A DNA stretch of 49,269 bases from Selenomonadaceae bacterium. GTDB lineage: Bacteria; Bacillota; Negativicutes; Selenomonadales; Selenomonadaceae. Location of the stretch: NCBI GenBank assembly GCA_017634675.1, contig JAGBMX010000020.1, positions 1 to 49,269 on the forward strand, written 5' to 3'. This document shows positions 6,647 through 14,480 of the stretch, piece by piece (the first letter of the stretch is position 1; the number at the start of each line of letters is the position of its first letter). The notes beneath the pieces were generated by a model that had not been told where the DNA came from, ran no database searches, and was given only the letters and a program-made list of their open reading frames with translations. Position numbers and translations under genes: made by a program.

Positions 6647-7753
6647 ATGTGCAGGATAGGCTCGATTAAGAGTAAGAAACCCGTAGCGCCTTCCATGGCG
6701 TTAAGGCTTATGCTTCCTCAGCAGGAGGGGCATGACAATTCGGGGTTCGCTATGGTTATGCAGGATCTTTACGGCATTTTTTCGGCGCATAAGGATAAGC
6801 CGTTGCTTTCGATGGCGTGTACCCAAAAGGGTTCGCGACTGGTGGAAGATTATATGGACGCCCATAACTTTTCGCCGGTGATGGAACTTATACCCGTGCC
6901 GAATAAAAAGCCGAATTTGGATATAAAGGCTATGCCTTATTATATTTTTAGAGTGTACGATTATCCCGAGGACGTGACTTTTCAAACGGAAAAGCAAAGG
7001 GAAGATTTATTGTTAGATACAAGGCTTGCGATTAGAAAGATTTTGTCGGAGAGCGGGCAGGGTTATGTCTATTCCTTTTGGCCGGATGTGTTGACGCTGA
7101 AAGAAATCGGCGATCCGAGGGATATTGCCACTTATTTCAGGCTTTGGGAGGACGATGGGACGTTAACTGCCAAGTCAATCGTAGCGCAGTGCCGTCAAAA
7201 TACGAATTACGACATTGTGCGCTATGCGGCGCATCCTTTTTTCTTGCAGGGATATACCCTTTGCGCCAACGGCGAGAATACTTTTTACACGAAGAATAAG
7301 GAATTTCAAAAATCCTTGCATAGAGGCTATATCGGTTTTGAATCGGATTCGCAGTGTTTTTTGAATACGCTTCACTACGTCCATCACGAACTAAAATGGC
7401 CGCTTCCTTATTATAAGCACGTTATTACGCCGCTACCATTTGAAGAAATGGAGGAGAGAGAGGATAAAGATGTGTTGACCGCCATAAGGGAGTCTTTGGC
7501 GCATTTGGAGATTAACGGGCCGAATACGATAATCGGCGTGTTGCCTGACGGGAATATGATAACCTGTTGCGATTCAAAGAAACTTCGCCCTGTTGTGGTG
7601 GGCAAGGACGAAAATATGGTGGTTATTTCTTCGGAGGTATGCGGTATCAACGAGATTTTGCCGGATAGGGACGAAACGAAGGACATTTACCCCAACGAAA
7701 GAGAGATAGTGGTTATCGACGGGGATTTGGAGGTGAAAAGATGGAAGCAGTAA
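6647..7753 (+). CDS. Glutamate synthase, glutaminase (class II amidotransferase) subunit
   Basis: This subunit hydrolyses glutamine to supply ammonia to the synthase. It begins MCRIGS, so removal of Met exposes the N-terminal nucleophile Cys typical of class II glutamine amidotransferases, followed by the QEGHDNSGFA segment around residues 26-35. At 368 aa it corresponds to the separate amidotransferase polypeptide of the split, archaeal-type glutamate synthase rather than the large fused bacterial alpha chain. The RBS is GGTGGAGG just upstream. Its end overlaps the start of the FMN subunit gene by 13 bases, which suggests translational coupling and 1:1 assembly. Confidence 0.88.
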   Translation: MCRIGSIKSKKPVAPSMALRLMLPQQEGHDNSGFAMVMQDLYGIFSAHKDKPLLSMACTQKGSRLVEDYMDAHNFSPVMELIPVPNKKPNLDIKAMPYYIFRVYDYPEDVTFQTEKQREDLLLDTRLAIRKILSESGQGYVYSFWPDVLTLKEIGDPRDIATYFRLWEDDGTLTAKSIVAQCRQNTNYDIVRYAAHPFFLQGYTLCANGENTFYTKNKEFQKSLHRGYIGFESDSQCFLNTLHYVHHELKWPLPYYKHVITPLPFEEMEEREDKDVLTAIRESLAHLEINGPNTIIGVLPDGNMITCCDSKKLRPVVVGKDENMVVISSEVCGINEILPDRDETKDIYPNEREIVVIDGDLEVKRWKQ

Positions 7754-9372
7754 AGACGCAGGACGTTGGCGTAAACGATCTACCTTGGAAAATCGAATAC
7801 CACGCCGAACGCTGTACCATGTGCGGCAGTTGCGTCGCAGGTTGCACATTTAAGGCGATAAAAGTGGAAGTTCAGAAAAAATCCATGACTCATTCCGAAG
7901 GCAGCGTTCCTACTCCCGTTCATACACATATCGCAATTCCCATAATTAAACAAGTGGCGAGTTTGACGGATTTTTGCAGAGGTTGCGGAATGTGCGAAAA
8001 AGTTTGTCCCAACAACGCCATTCACCCCGTCAGAAATCCCGACAGTAGGAAAACTCTGCTGTCAAGGGACGCAGGGCCAATTAAGCGGGGCGGGCGCACG
8101 AATTTAAATGCGCAGAGAACTCTTGACAGCATAATCGTTGGGCGCATTTCGCAGATGACAGACCCGTCTTTGGATTCGGCAAGACACACTTTCGATATTC
8201 GTTCGCCTTTTGGCAGGGTGCTTTCGTCTAAGGAACTTCCCTTTGAAGTTGTGGATGGGAAATTGGTGCAAAAAGGCAAAACTCCGCCCGTACATTTTAT
8301 CTATCCCTTAATTTTTTCCGATATGTCCATAGGCGCGCTTTCAACTAGGGCGTGGGAGGCGGTTGCCCTTGCGGTCGGGTATTTGAACGAAAAATGCAAT
8401 ATTCCCATAAGAATGAGTTCCGGCGAAGGCGGTATGCCCGGCAATCTCTTAAAAAGCGATTATCTTAAATATTTTATAATCCAGATTGCTTCGGGGCATT
8501 TCGGTTGGAACCGCATAATAAAAGCTATCCCCCACATGGTGACTGATCCTGCGGGAATTTTGATAAAAATAGGTCAGGGCGCAAAGCCCGGCGACGGGGG
8601 ACTTCTCCCAAGCGCGAAGGTTGCGGAACACATTCAGGCGATTCGCGGAGTTCCTAAGGCTACGTTATCTTCGCCGCCCAATCATCAGGGATTGTATTCC
8701 ATAGAGGAAAGCGTGCAGAAAATGCACCTTTCCATGAACGCCGCCTTTGGTTTTAGGGTACCCGTAGCGATAAAATGCGCGGCGTCTTCGACTTCGGTTT
8801 CCGTGTATAATAATCTCTTAAGAGATCCCTATAAAATCTGCGGCGGCTTTTTCATCGACGGCATACAGGGCGGCACGGGAGCGGCTAACGAAGTTTCGTT
8901 GGATCATACGGGGCATCCCGTTGTGTCAAAGATAAGGGATTGTTACTTAGCGGCGGTGAATCAGGGTTTGCAGGGGCAAATTCCGCTTTACGGCGGCGGC
9001 GGTATCGGCATGACGGGCAACGCTGCGGCGGACGCTTTTAAGATGATGTGCCTCGGCGCTAACGGCGTGTTTGTGGGAAAGATTTTAATTCAGCTTTTGG
9101 GTTGCGTAGGCAACGAACAGGGACGTTGCAACGCTTGCAATACGGGCAAATGTCCGACGGGTATCTGTACTCAAGACCCGAGACTCGTAAAGCGTCTTGA
9201 TATAGATAAAGGGGCGCAGAAAATCGTTGATTATGTCTTAGCTTTCGATTCGGAGTTAAAGAAATTGATGGCGCCCATCGGCAACAGTTCGCTACCAATC
9301 GGCAGAAGCGATGCGCTTGTTACCACGGACAAGGCAATATCGGATAAACTTGGGATTCAATATGCGTGTTAG
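7741..9372 (+). CDS. Glutamate synthase, FMN-binding subunit with N-terminal ferredoxin domain
   Basis: This is the catalytic core that reductively transfers ammonia to 2-oxoglutarate, making glutamate. The first 100 residues hold two [4Fe-4S] motifs (CTMCGSCVAGC and CRGCGMCEKVCP). The rest is the FMN barrel of glutamate synthases, with MSSGEGGMPGN, the GQGAKPGDGG loop, GFFIDGIQGGTGAA and a cysteine cluster (GRCNACNTGKCPTGIC) suited to the [3Fe-4S] centre. At 543 aa it is the stand-alone archaeal-type subunit. RBS GGAGGTG lies at the expected distance. It overlaps the glutaminase gene and is followed after 13 bases by the third subunit gene. Confidence 0.92.
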   Translation: MEAVKTQDVGVNDLPWKIEYHAERCTMCGSCVAGCTFKAIKVEVQKKSMTHSEGSVPTPVHTHIAIPIIKQVASLTDFCRGCGMCEKVCPNNAIHPVRNPDSRKTLLSRDAGPIKRGGRTNLNAQRTLDSIIVGRISQMTDPSLDSARHTFDIRSPFGRVLSSKELPFEVVDGKLVQKGKTPPVHFIYPLIFSDMSIGALSTRAWEAVALAVGYLNEKCNIPIRMSSGEGGMPGNLLKSDYLKYFIIQIASGHFGWNRIIKAIPHMVTDPAGILIKIGQGAKPGDGGLLPSAKVAEHIQAIRGVPKATLSSPPNHQGLYSIEESVQKMHLSMNAAFGFRVPVAIKCAASSTSVSVYNNLLRDPYKICGGFFIDGIQGGTGAANEVSLDHTGHPVVSKIRDCYLAAVNQGLQGQIPLYGGGGIGMTGNAAADAFKMMCLGANGVFVGKILIQLLGCVGNEQGRCNACNTGKCPTGICTQDPRLVKRLDIDKGAQKIVDYVLAFDSELKKLMAPIGNSSLPIGRSDALVTTDKAISDKLGIQYAC

Positions 9373-9385
9373 GGGGTGAAGGCAA

Positions 9386-11722
9386 ATGTTAAAGATAGAA
9401 ACGATGAAAGACAACGAGCGTATGTCTACGCAGGATTTGTTGTTAAAGATAGAAGACGCAGTAAAAAACGGCGAAACTGAATTTGATATAGCGGCGTCCG
9501 GTCAGCACGATATCGGCGGCCCGTTATGGAACGCAGAGGGGAAAAAATTATTTTTTCATGTGACTAACGCAGGTCAAAGAGTCGGCTCCATGTGTTTGCC
9601 GGGAACGGAAATCGTGGTTGACGAATCCGCGTCCGCCGACGTGGGTTGGCTTAATTCCGGCGGCGTTATAACCGTGCGTGGTGATGCGGGGGATACGGCG
9701 GGGCATTGTTCTTCCGGCGGAAAAATTTTCATCGGCGGCAGAGCGGGGACTCGCACGGGTTCGCTTATGAAACACGATCCCCTTTACGAAGAACCCGAAC
9801 TTTGGGTACTAAAGAACGTCGGTTCATTCTCCTTTGAATTTATGGGCGGCGGCAAGGCGGTTGTCTGCGGCGAGGATGCGGAAGAATTTGCTTCAGTTTT
9901 GGGCGAACGCGCCTGCGTCGGTATGGTGGGCGGCGTGGTCTATGTTCGCGGAAAAATCGGCTCTTATCCGAAAAATATCGCTTGCTCGGAGCTTGACGAA
10001 AACGATATAAACTTTTTATCCGGCGGCATGGGCGAATTTTTGGAAAAGATAGGCAGAACGGAACTTAGAGAAAAACTTTCCCGCTGGCAGGAATGGCGTA
10101 AATTACAACCCGCTCAACAAAATGCCGCGGGAAAAACCGACGACGTTAAATCTTTTCACCAAAAGGAATGGGTCAAGGGAGGAATTTTCGCCGACGTAGC
10201 CAAGGATGATTTTGAGGTACACAATACAATCAGCACGGGACTTTATCGCTTGCGTGTGCCTACATGGGAAAACGCAAAATATGCCGCGCCCTGCGAATTT
10301 AGTTGCCCTACGGGAATACCGACGGAACAGCGTTACGCGCTTTTGCGGGCGGGAAAAGACGAGGAAGCGTTCCAGCTGGAACTTGATTACACCCCGTTCC
10401 CCGGTTCGGTATGCGGTTCCGTTTGTCCCAACCCCTGCATGGAAGGCTGCACCAGAGGAACGATTGACGAACCTATTCAAATAGGAGAGTTGGGATTTAA
10501 GAGTTCCTTCCTACCGGTGAAACCTCCATCCGTAAAAACCGGCAAAAAAATATCCGTTATAGGCGGCGGCGTGGCGGGATTATCCGCGGCGTGGCAGCTT
10601 GCCCGCAAGGGACACGACGTCACGGTTTACGACGAGGACGAGCATATCGGCGGCAAATTGGAACAGGTCATACCAAGAGGTCGTCTTTCCCACGAACTTT
10701 TGAAGGCTGAGTTAAAACGCATCGAAAGCGTGGGAGTAAAATTCGTTTCCTCGTATAAAGTCGATAAGGAAAAATTCGCTTCAATCAGAGAAACGAGCGA
10801 TGCGGTTATAGTTGCGACGGGCGGCACGAAGTCCCGCTTCTTCCCGTGGGAAGGCAAAGAACATCTCACCATGGGGCTTCAATATCTAAAAGCCATAAAC
10901 CGAGGCGAAAAACCGAAAACAGGCAAACGGGTAGTAGTCATAGGCGCGGGCAACAGCGGCATGGACACCTGCCGAGGGGCTTACGAGATGGGCGCCCAAA
11001 CCGTAATAGCGGTGGACGTGCAAAAGCCTGCGGCGTTTCAACATGAAATTGATTATATCGAAAGTTTGGGCGGTAAAATAGTTTGGCCGTTCTTTACGCA
11101 GAAAATCACACCCGAAGGGATTTACGGCAACGACGGCAGGTTTATTCCCGCCGATCAGGTGATTGTTTCCATTGGCGAAGAACCTGTTTTGGATTTCCTG
11201 CCCGACGACGAGAACATTCAAAAATTCAGGGGAAGCTGGCTTGTTCCCAACAAGGACAAGAGCGTAACCTCCAAAGTATTTGCGGCGGGCGACGTAATAA
11301 AGCCGGGTCGCCTCACCGACGCTATAGGCGACGGACGCAGAACGGCTTGGTATGTGGATTTGTTCGTTATGGGCAAAAGCATAGAGCCTTTCCCCGAAAA
11401 GCAAAAAATCCCCGCCGAAAGAATCGGCAAGGCGTATTTTGACAAATGCCACCATTGCAATTTGGGCGACGCCGCAGACGACAAAGTTCGTTGCGTGAGC
11501 TGCGGCACTTGCAGAGATTGCAAAATGTGTCTTGAATCCTGCCCCGAAAAAGCAATCAGCCGCATAGAAAAAGCGGACGGTTCATGGGAATATGTATCCG
11601 ATCCCAACCGCTGCATAGGCTGCGGTATGTGCGCCGGGGTTTGTCCCTGCGGCGTGTGGAGCATTGACGATAATCCGGAAGAGATAAAGATGTATACTAC
11701 GGGCGAAAAAGTTGCGGGATAG
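9386..11722 (+). CDS. Fused GXGXG domain / NAD(P)H-dependent oxidoreductase / ferredoxin subunit of glutamate synthase
   Basis: A 778-residue fusion. Residues about 1-250 are the GXGXG beta-helix normally at the C-terminus of the glutamate synthase alpha chain. Residues about 295-700 match the GltD-type small subunit: N-terminal cysteine clusters (CEFSCPTGIP, CGSVCPNPCMEGC), a first dinucleotide fold VIGGGVAGLSAAWQL and a second VVIGAGNSGMDTC. The C-terminus adds two ferredoxin motifs (CVSCGTCRDCKMCLESCP, CIGCGMCAGVCPCG). The chain thus links electron input, several Fe-S centres and the structural domain that completes the synthase. RBS GGGGGTGAAGG precedes the ATG. It is the last gene of the operon, followed by a strong terminator. 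Electron donor (NADPH, NADH or ferredoxin) cannot be decided from sequence alone. Confidence 0.88.
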   Translation: MLKIETMKDNERMSTQDLLLKIEDAVKNGETEFDIAASGQHDIGGPLWNAEGKKLFFHVTNAGQRVGSMCLPGTEIVVDESASADVGWLNSGGVITVRGDAGDTAGHCSSGGKIFIGGRAGTRTGSLMKHDPLYEEPELWVLKNVGSFSFEFMGGGKAVVCGEDAEEFASVLGERACVGMVGGVVYVRGKIGSYPKNIACSELDENDINFLSGGMGEFLEKIGRTELREKLSRWQEWRKLQPAQQNAAGKTDDVKSFHQKEWVKGGIFADVAKDDFEVHNTISTGLYRLRVPTWENAKYAAPCEFSCPTGIPTEQRYALLRAGKDEEAFQLELDYTPFPGSVCGSVCPNPCMEGCTRGTIDEPIQIGELGFKSSFLPVKPPSVKTGKKISVIGGGVAGLSAAWQLARKGHDVTVYDEDEHIGGKLEQVIPRGRLSHELLKAELKRIESVGVKFVSSYKVDKEKFASIRETSDAVIVATGGTKSRFFPWEGKEHLTMGLQYLKAINRGEKPKTGKRVVVIGAGNSGMDTCRGAYEMGAQTVIAVDVQKPAAFQHEIDYIESLGGKIVWPFFTQKITPEGIYGNDGRFIPADQVIVSIGEEPVLDFLPDDENIQKFRGSWLVPNKDKSVTSKVFAAGDVIKPGRLTDAIGDGRRTAWYVDLFVMGKSIEPFPEKQKIPAERIGKAYFDKCHHCNLGDAADDKVRCVSCGTCRDCKMCLESCPEKAISRIEKADGSWEYVSDPNRCIGCGMCAGVCPCGVWSIDDNPEEIKMYTTGEKVAG

Positions 11723-11730
11723 TTTTACAG

Positions 11731-11794
11731 AAAAAAGGGGCTGTGAAAAAAGTCGTGTTTACATTAAACACTGACTTTCACAGCCCTTTTTTTA
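11731..11794 (+). terminator. Strong terminator of the glutamate synthase operon
   Basis: AGGGGCTGTGAAA pairs with TTTCACAGCCCTT, with a further inner stem (AAGTCGTGTTTA with TAAACACTGACTT) and a T run at the end. Confidence 0.88.
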
Positions 11795-11809
11795 TGCCAT
11801 ATTGGAACA

Positions 11810-11922
11810 CATTCCTCCCTTCGGACACCTTCGTCTCTCAAGAGGGAGGAAAAAGTCCTCATCTAAGAGGAGGGATAGCCGCGAAGCGGCAGGGAGGAGA
11901 TTCAGATTTCGTGAATAGTAAC
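11810..11922. repeat. Palindromic intergenic repeat related to the window-end repeats
   Basis: Contains CCTCCCTT...GAGGGAGG and the hairpin GCCGCGAAGCGGC, and ends in CGTGAATAGTAAC at 11910-11922, the same 13-mer that bounds the repeats at 1-161 and 49059-49219. It looks like a diverged member of the same family. Confidence 0.6.
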
Positions 11923-11962
11923 ATCTCAGTCACACAGGGTCGTAACATCGAGCAAAAAATTA

Positions 11963-11992
11963 TTGACATTTATTTATACCTTATGATATAGT
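11963..11992 (+). promoter_or_regulatory. Promoter of the leader ahead of the dynamin-like cluster
   Basis: TTGACA (11963-11968), 18-base spacer, TATAGT (11987-11992). It is nearly the same as the glutamine synthetase promoter. The transcript would start near 11999 and run through the short ORF and terminator at 12045-12211. Confidence 0.7.
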
Positions 11993-12027
11993 TTGCTTGG
12001 AACAAGGTTAGTTTTAACACGCTATGC

Positions 12028-12130
12028 GTTGCGGAGGGGTAGTTATGAAAAACATTGACAAAAACTCATTCACAATCGCCGCAACCTCTGATTTTCCTTG
12101 GGGGGGGTAACTCTCTCCGCTGTTTTTTTG
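12028..12130 (+). promoter_or_regulatory. Possible attenuator-like leader around a short ORF
   Basis: GTTGCGG (12028-12034) can pair with CCGCAAC (12079-12085) inside the short ORF. Overlapping GCGGAG (12031-12036), which is also the Shine-Dalgarno, can instead pair with CTCCGC (12115-12120), just before TGTTTTTTT. The two pairings exclude one another, like antiterminator and terminator. The loop of the second pairing is long (about 78 bases), which weakens the case. Confidence 0.35.
12045..12110 (+). CDS. Candidate leader peptide or small peptide, 21 aa
   Basis: An ATG preceded by GCGGAGGGG opens a 21-codon frame ending in SDFPWGG and a TAA after a run of eight G. It lies between a clear promoter (11963-11992) and a strong terminator (12161-12211), so it is likely on a short independent transcript or an attenuated leader of the GTPase cluster. 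I do not recognise the peptide. It has no obvious signal sequence. The G run makes the reading frame sensitive to a sequencing slip. It may be a leader peptide, a small toxin-like or modified peptide, or non-coding. Confidence 0.4.
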   Translation: MKNIDKNSFTIAATSDFPWGG

Positions 12131-12160
12131 CGATTAAAATTGCATATGTTAAGTGATTTT

Positions 12161-12211
12161 ACCACACAAGAAAAACTGTCATGACGATGGTTTTTCTTGT
12201 GTGGTTTTTTT
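12161..12211 (+). terminator. Strong intrinsic terminator between leader and first GTPase gene
   Basis: ACCACACAAGAAAAAC (12161-12176) pairs perfectly over 16 bp with 12190-12205, followed by seven T. It lies 63 bases upstream of the first GTPase start and would stop transcription from the 11963 promoter unless bypassed. Confidence 0.88.
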
Positions 12212-12274
12212 GTGTCGCAAAATTGGTTAACGATATTCAAATTATATTTTTTCGTGTGGAATGGTGAAGTATGA

Positions 12275-14443
12275 ATGGATATAAATAACTGCTATCAAAA
12301 ATTATGTTTCATGGAAAACATAGCATCACAATATGTTTATGGTAGGAATTCTGCGGATATTTTGCGAAAAATGCGCGAAGATATCTTTGATAAAGTTTAT
12401 CGAGTTGCTTTTATAGGGGAATTTAATCGCGGAAAATCCAGTTTAATTAATGCTCTGTTGGGTTCAGATGTTTTGCCTATGGACATTTTGCCCAGTACCG
12501 CCACTGTTATCCGCATGATTTACGGAAATGAGAGAAAGATTCATCTGTATTATACGGATGGAAGCGAAGCTGAAATTGAAAACCCGGAAAAATTACAGAA
12601 AGTCGCAACTAAACGGGACGATATTAGCGAACAAATCGCTGCAACCATTAGGGAGATAGTCATAGAATATCCTTCCCAACTATGCAGAGAAAATATTCAG
12701 ATTCTAGATACTCCGGGGTTAAACGAAAACACAAATATGACGGAAATCACAAAAAAAGTGCTTAAAGATATAGACGCCGCCGTTATCGTAGTTTCGGTCG
12801 AATTACTTTTAAGTCAGACGGAACGTGATTTAATTTTGGATATGATTGCGGAGGACGGAATTCGTCATCTGATTTTTGCCGTAACTTTTATTGATACGTT
12901 AGATGGTGAAACTGAAAAAGATCAAATGATATCCTTTATTGCCAAACAATTACGTGAAAATACATTAGAAGATGCAAAACGACGTTTTGCGGGGAAAGAT
13001 GTTTTGATAGAAAAAGCCGAAAAATTGTTAAGTTCTCCAAGTGTTTTTGGCGTTTCGGCGTTAGAGGCAAGACGCGCTTTTCAAAAGGGCGATAGGAATC
13101 TCTTAGAACGCTCGCGACTGCCGAAATTTAAAGAAAATCTTCTCGCTTTTTTGACAAGCTCTCAAACGGCGGATTTACCGATAAAAACACTCAAATATTT
13201 AGAGTGGATGATAGAGGAACTTCCCAAGTGGCACAAAGAGGAAAAACAAATTCTTAAAGAAAGCCTGAGAACAAAAGCAACTGATAAACGACTAAACGTT
13301 TTTAGCGAAAGCGAGCTAAAAAACAACGTAGATTCGGCTCTTAAAATATTTGACCAATTATTGACCTTGAGTTTGGGACTGACTCAAAAATATGTCAATA
13401 TTTTCTGCAAAACACACATACTAAATTCGTATTTGTCGCATATCGGAGAAGTAAACGCTACGGATCATTTGGACTTTAAAATATCTAACGCAATGCAAAA
13501 AGCGGAGAAAGAGTTCTTAGATGAAATCAATCAAAAAAGAGATGTTTGGGAAAAGACGTTGCGCCGATATATGAACAATGTGGAAATAGGCTTTCAAGAT
13601 TGTCGTCAAGCGGCTAAGCTTGATACTAAATCTCTTGCCGATAAGCTTCTTACTTTTCATGAGAAAAACAGCTTGCCGATGTTTTCATGGAAACAAGATC
13701 CAACGCCGCCCAAAGGCTGTGACGACCACTTGTCACATATATACGCCGCAATTAACTCATCTACGGATTATTTTTGGGAAAATATAAAAAATTGTATAGA
13801 AAATTGGAAAGAAGAACTAAATACTCAACTTGGAGAAGATACAAAAAAAATACGCTCAAGAAATTCCAAAGATTTAAACTCTAAATTGGAGGCTTTACCG
13901 TTCCTTTATAAACAACAACTAGGAACTCTTTGGGCCATACAAGACGAGCTTGATCCCAATGCTTACAAACAAAGAAAAACGGATATTCAAGATGAGTATG
14001 AAGAAGATATTCCCCAAAAAATCACTAGAATCATAAGTGAATTGCAAGGTGAATATGGCAGTCTTCCCAATATTTTTTTCAGGAATGGAACAGATAGGTC
14101 AAGGAATAAAATAATGGGTGCTATCAAAGGCTATGCGAACGACGTGAAATATGACGACGTGATTTTTTGCTATGACGATACGTTCTTTGGTTCAAGCGAC
14201 AACGGATTTTTGATGACTTGCGAAAAACTTTGCAGCATGAATTATTTAGAATCTTCAAAATCTATACCGTTAACGGATATCGAAACCATAGATCCCGCGG
14301 AGAATAAATTTAACACACTCTTCATTAACGCTTCAAGCGATAAAAACATTTATATAAATGTGTCTAGTTATGCCGGCAACAAAAATACCTGTGACAAGTT
14401 AATAGAACTTATGTTCACGGTAATTGGAGAATTTGCCATATAA
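12275..14443 (+). CDS. Dynamin-like GTPase 1
   Basis: A 722-residue bacterial dynamin-like protein. The GTPase domain is N-terminal: P-loop GEFNRGKSS (48-56), switch I threonine in LPSTATV (about 72-78), DTPGL (145-149). The G4 position reads TFID (204-207) rather than N/TKxD, keeping the Asp but not the Asn/Lys, so nucleotide specificity may be altered. The remainder is long, charged and mostly helical, without an obvious membrane paddle. Dynamin-family proteins couple GTP hydrolysis to membrane binding or remodelling and in bacteria often occur as adjacent pairs that act together (for example LeoA with LeoBC). It is the first of three such genes here. The RBS is weak (GGTGAAG). Function in this organism is unknown. 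Confidence 0.8.
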   Translation: MDINNCYQKLCFMENIASQYVYGRNSADILRKMREDIFDKVYRVAFIGEFNRGKSSLINALLGSDVLPMDILPSTATVIRMIYGNERKIHLYYTDGSEAEIENPEKLQKVATKRDDISEQIAATIREIVIEYPSQLCRENIQILDTPGLNENTNMTEITKKVLKDIDAAVIVVSVELLLSQTERDLILDMIAEDGIRHLIFAVTFIDTLDGETEKDQMISFIAKQLRENTLEDAKRRFAGKDVLIEKAEKLLSSPSVFGVSALEARRAFQKGDRNLLERSRLPKFKENLLAFLTSSQTADLPIKTLKYLEWMIEELPKWHKEEKQILKESLRTKATDKRLNVFSESELKNNVDSALKIFDQLLTLSLGLTQKYVNIFCKTHILNSYLSHIGEVNATDHLDFKISNAMQKAEKEFLDEINQKRDVWEKTLRRYMNNVEIGFQDCRQAAKLDTKSLADKLLTFHEKNSLPMFSWKQDPTPPKGCDDHLSHIYAAINSSTDYFWENIKNCIENWKEELNTQLGEDTKKIRSRNSKDLNSKLEALPFLYKQQLGTLWAIQDELDPNAYKQRKTDIQDEYEEDIPQKITRIISELQGEYGSLPNIFFRNGTDRSRNKIMGAIKGYANDVKYDDVIFCYDDTFFGSSDNGFLMTCEKLCSMNYLESSKSIPLTDIETIDPAENKFNTLFINASSDKNIYINVSSYAGNKNTCDKLIELMFTVIGEFAI

Positions 14444-14480
14444 TTGCGGCAATATTATTTTTATAAAGGAGAGGATATTT

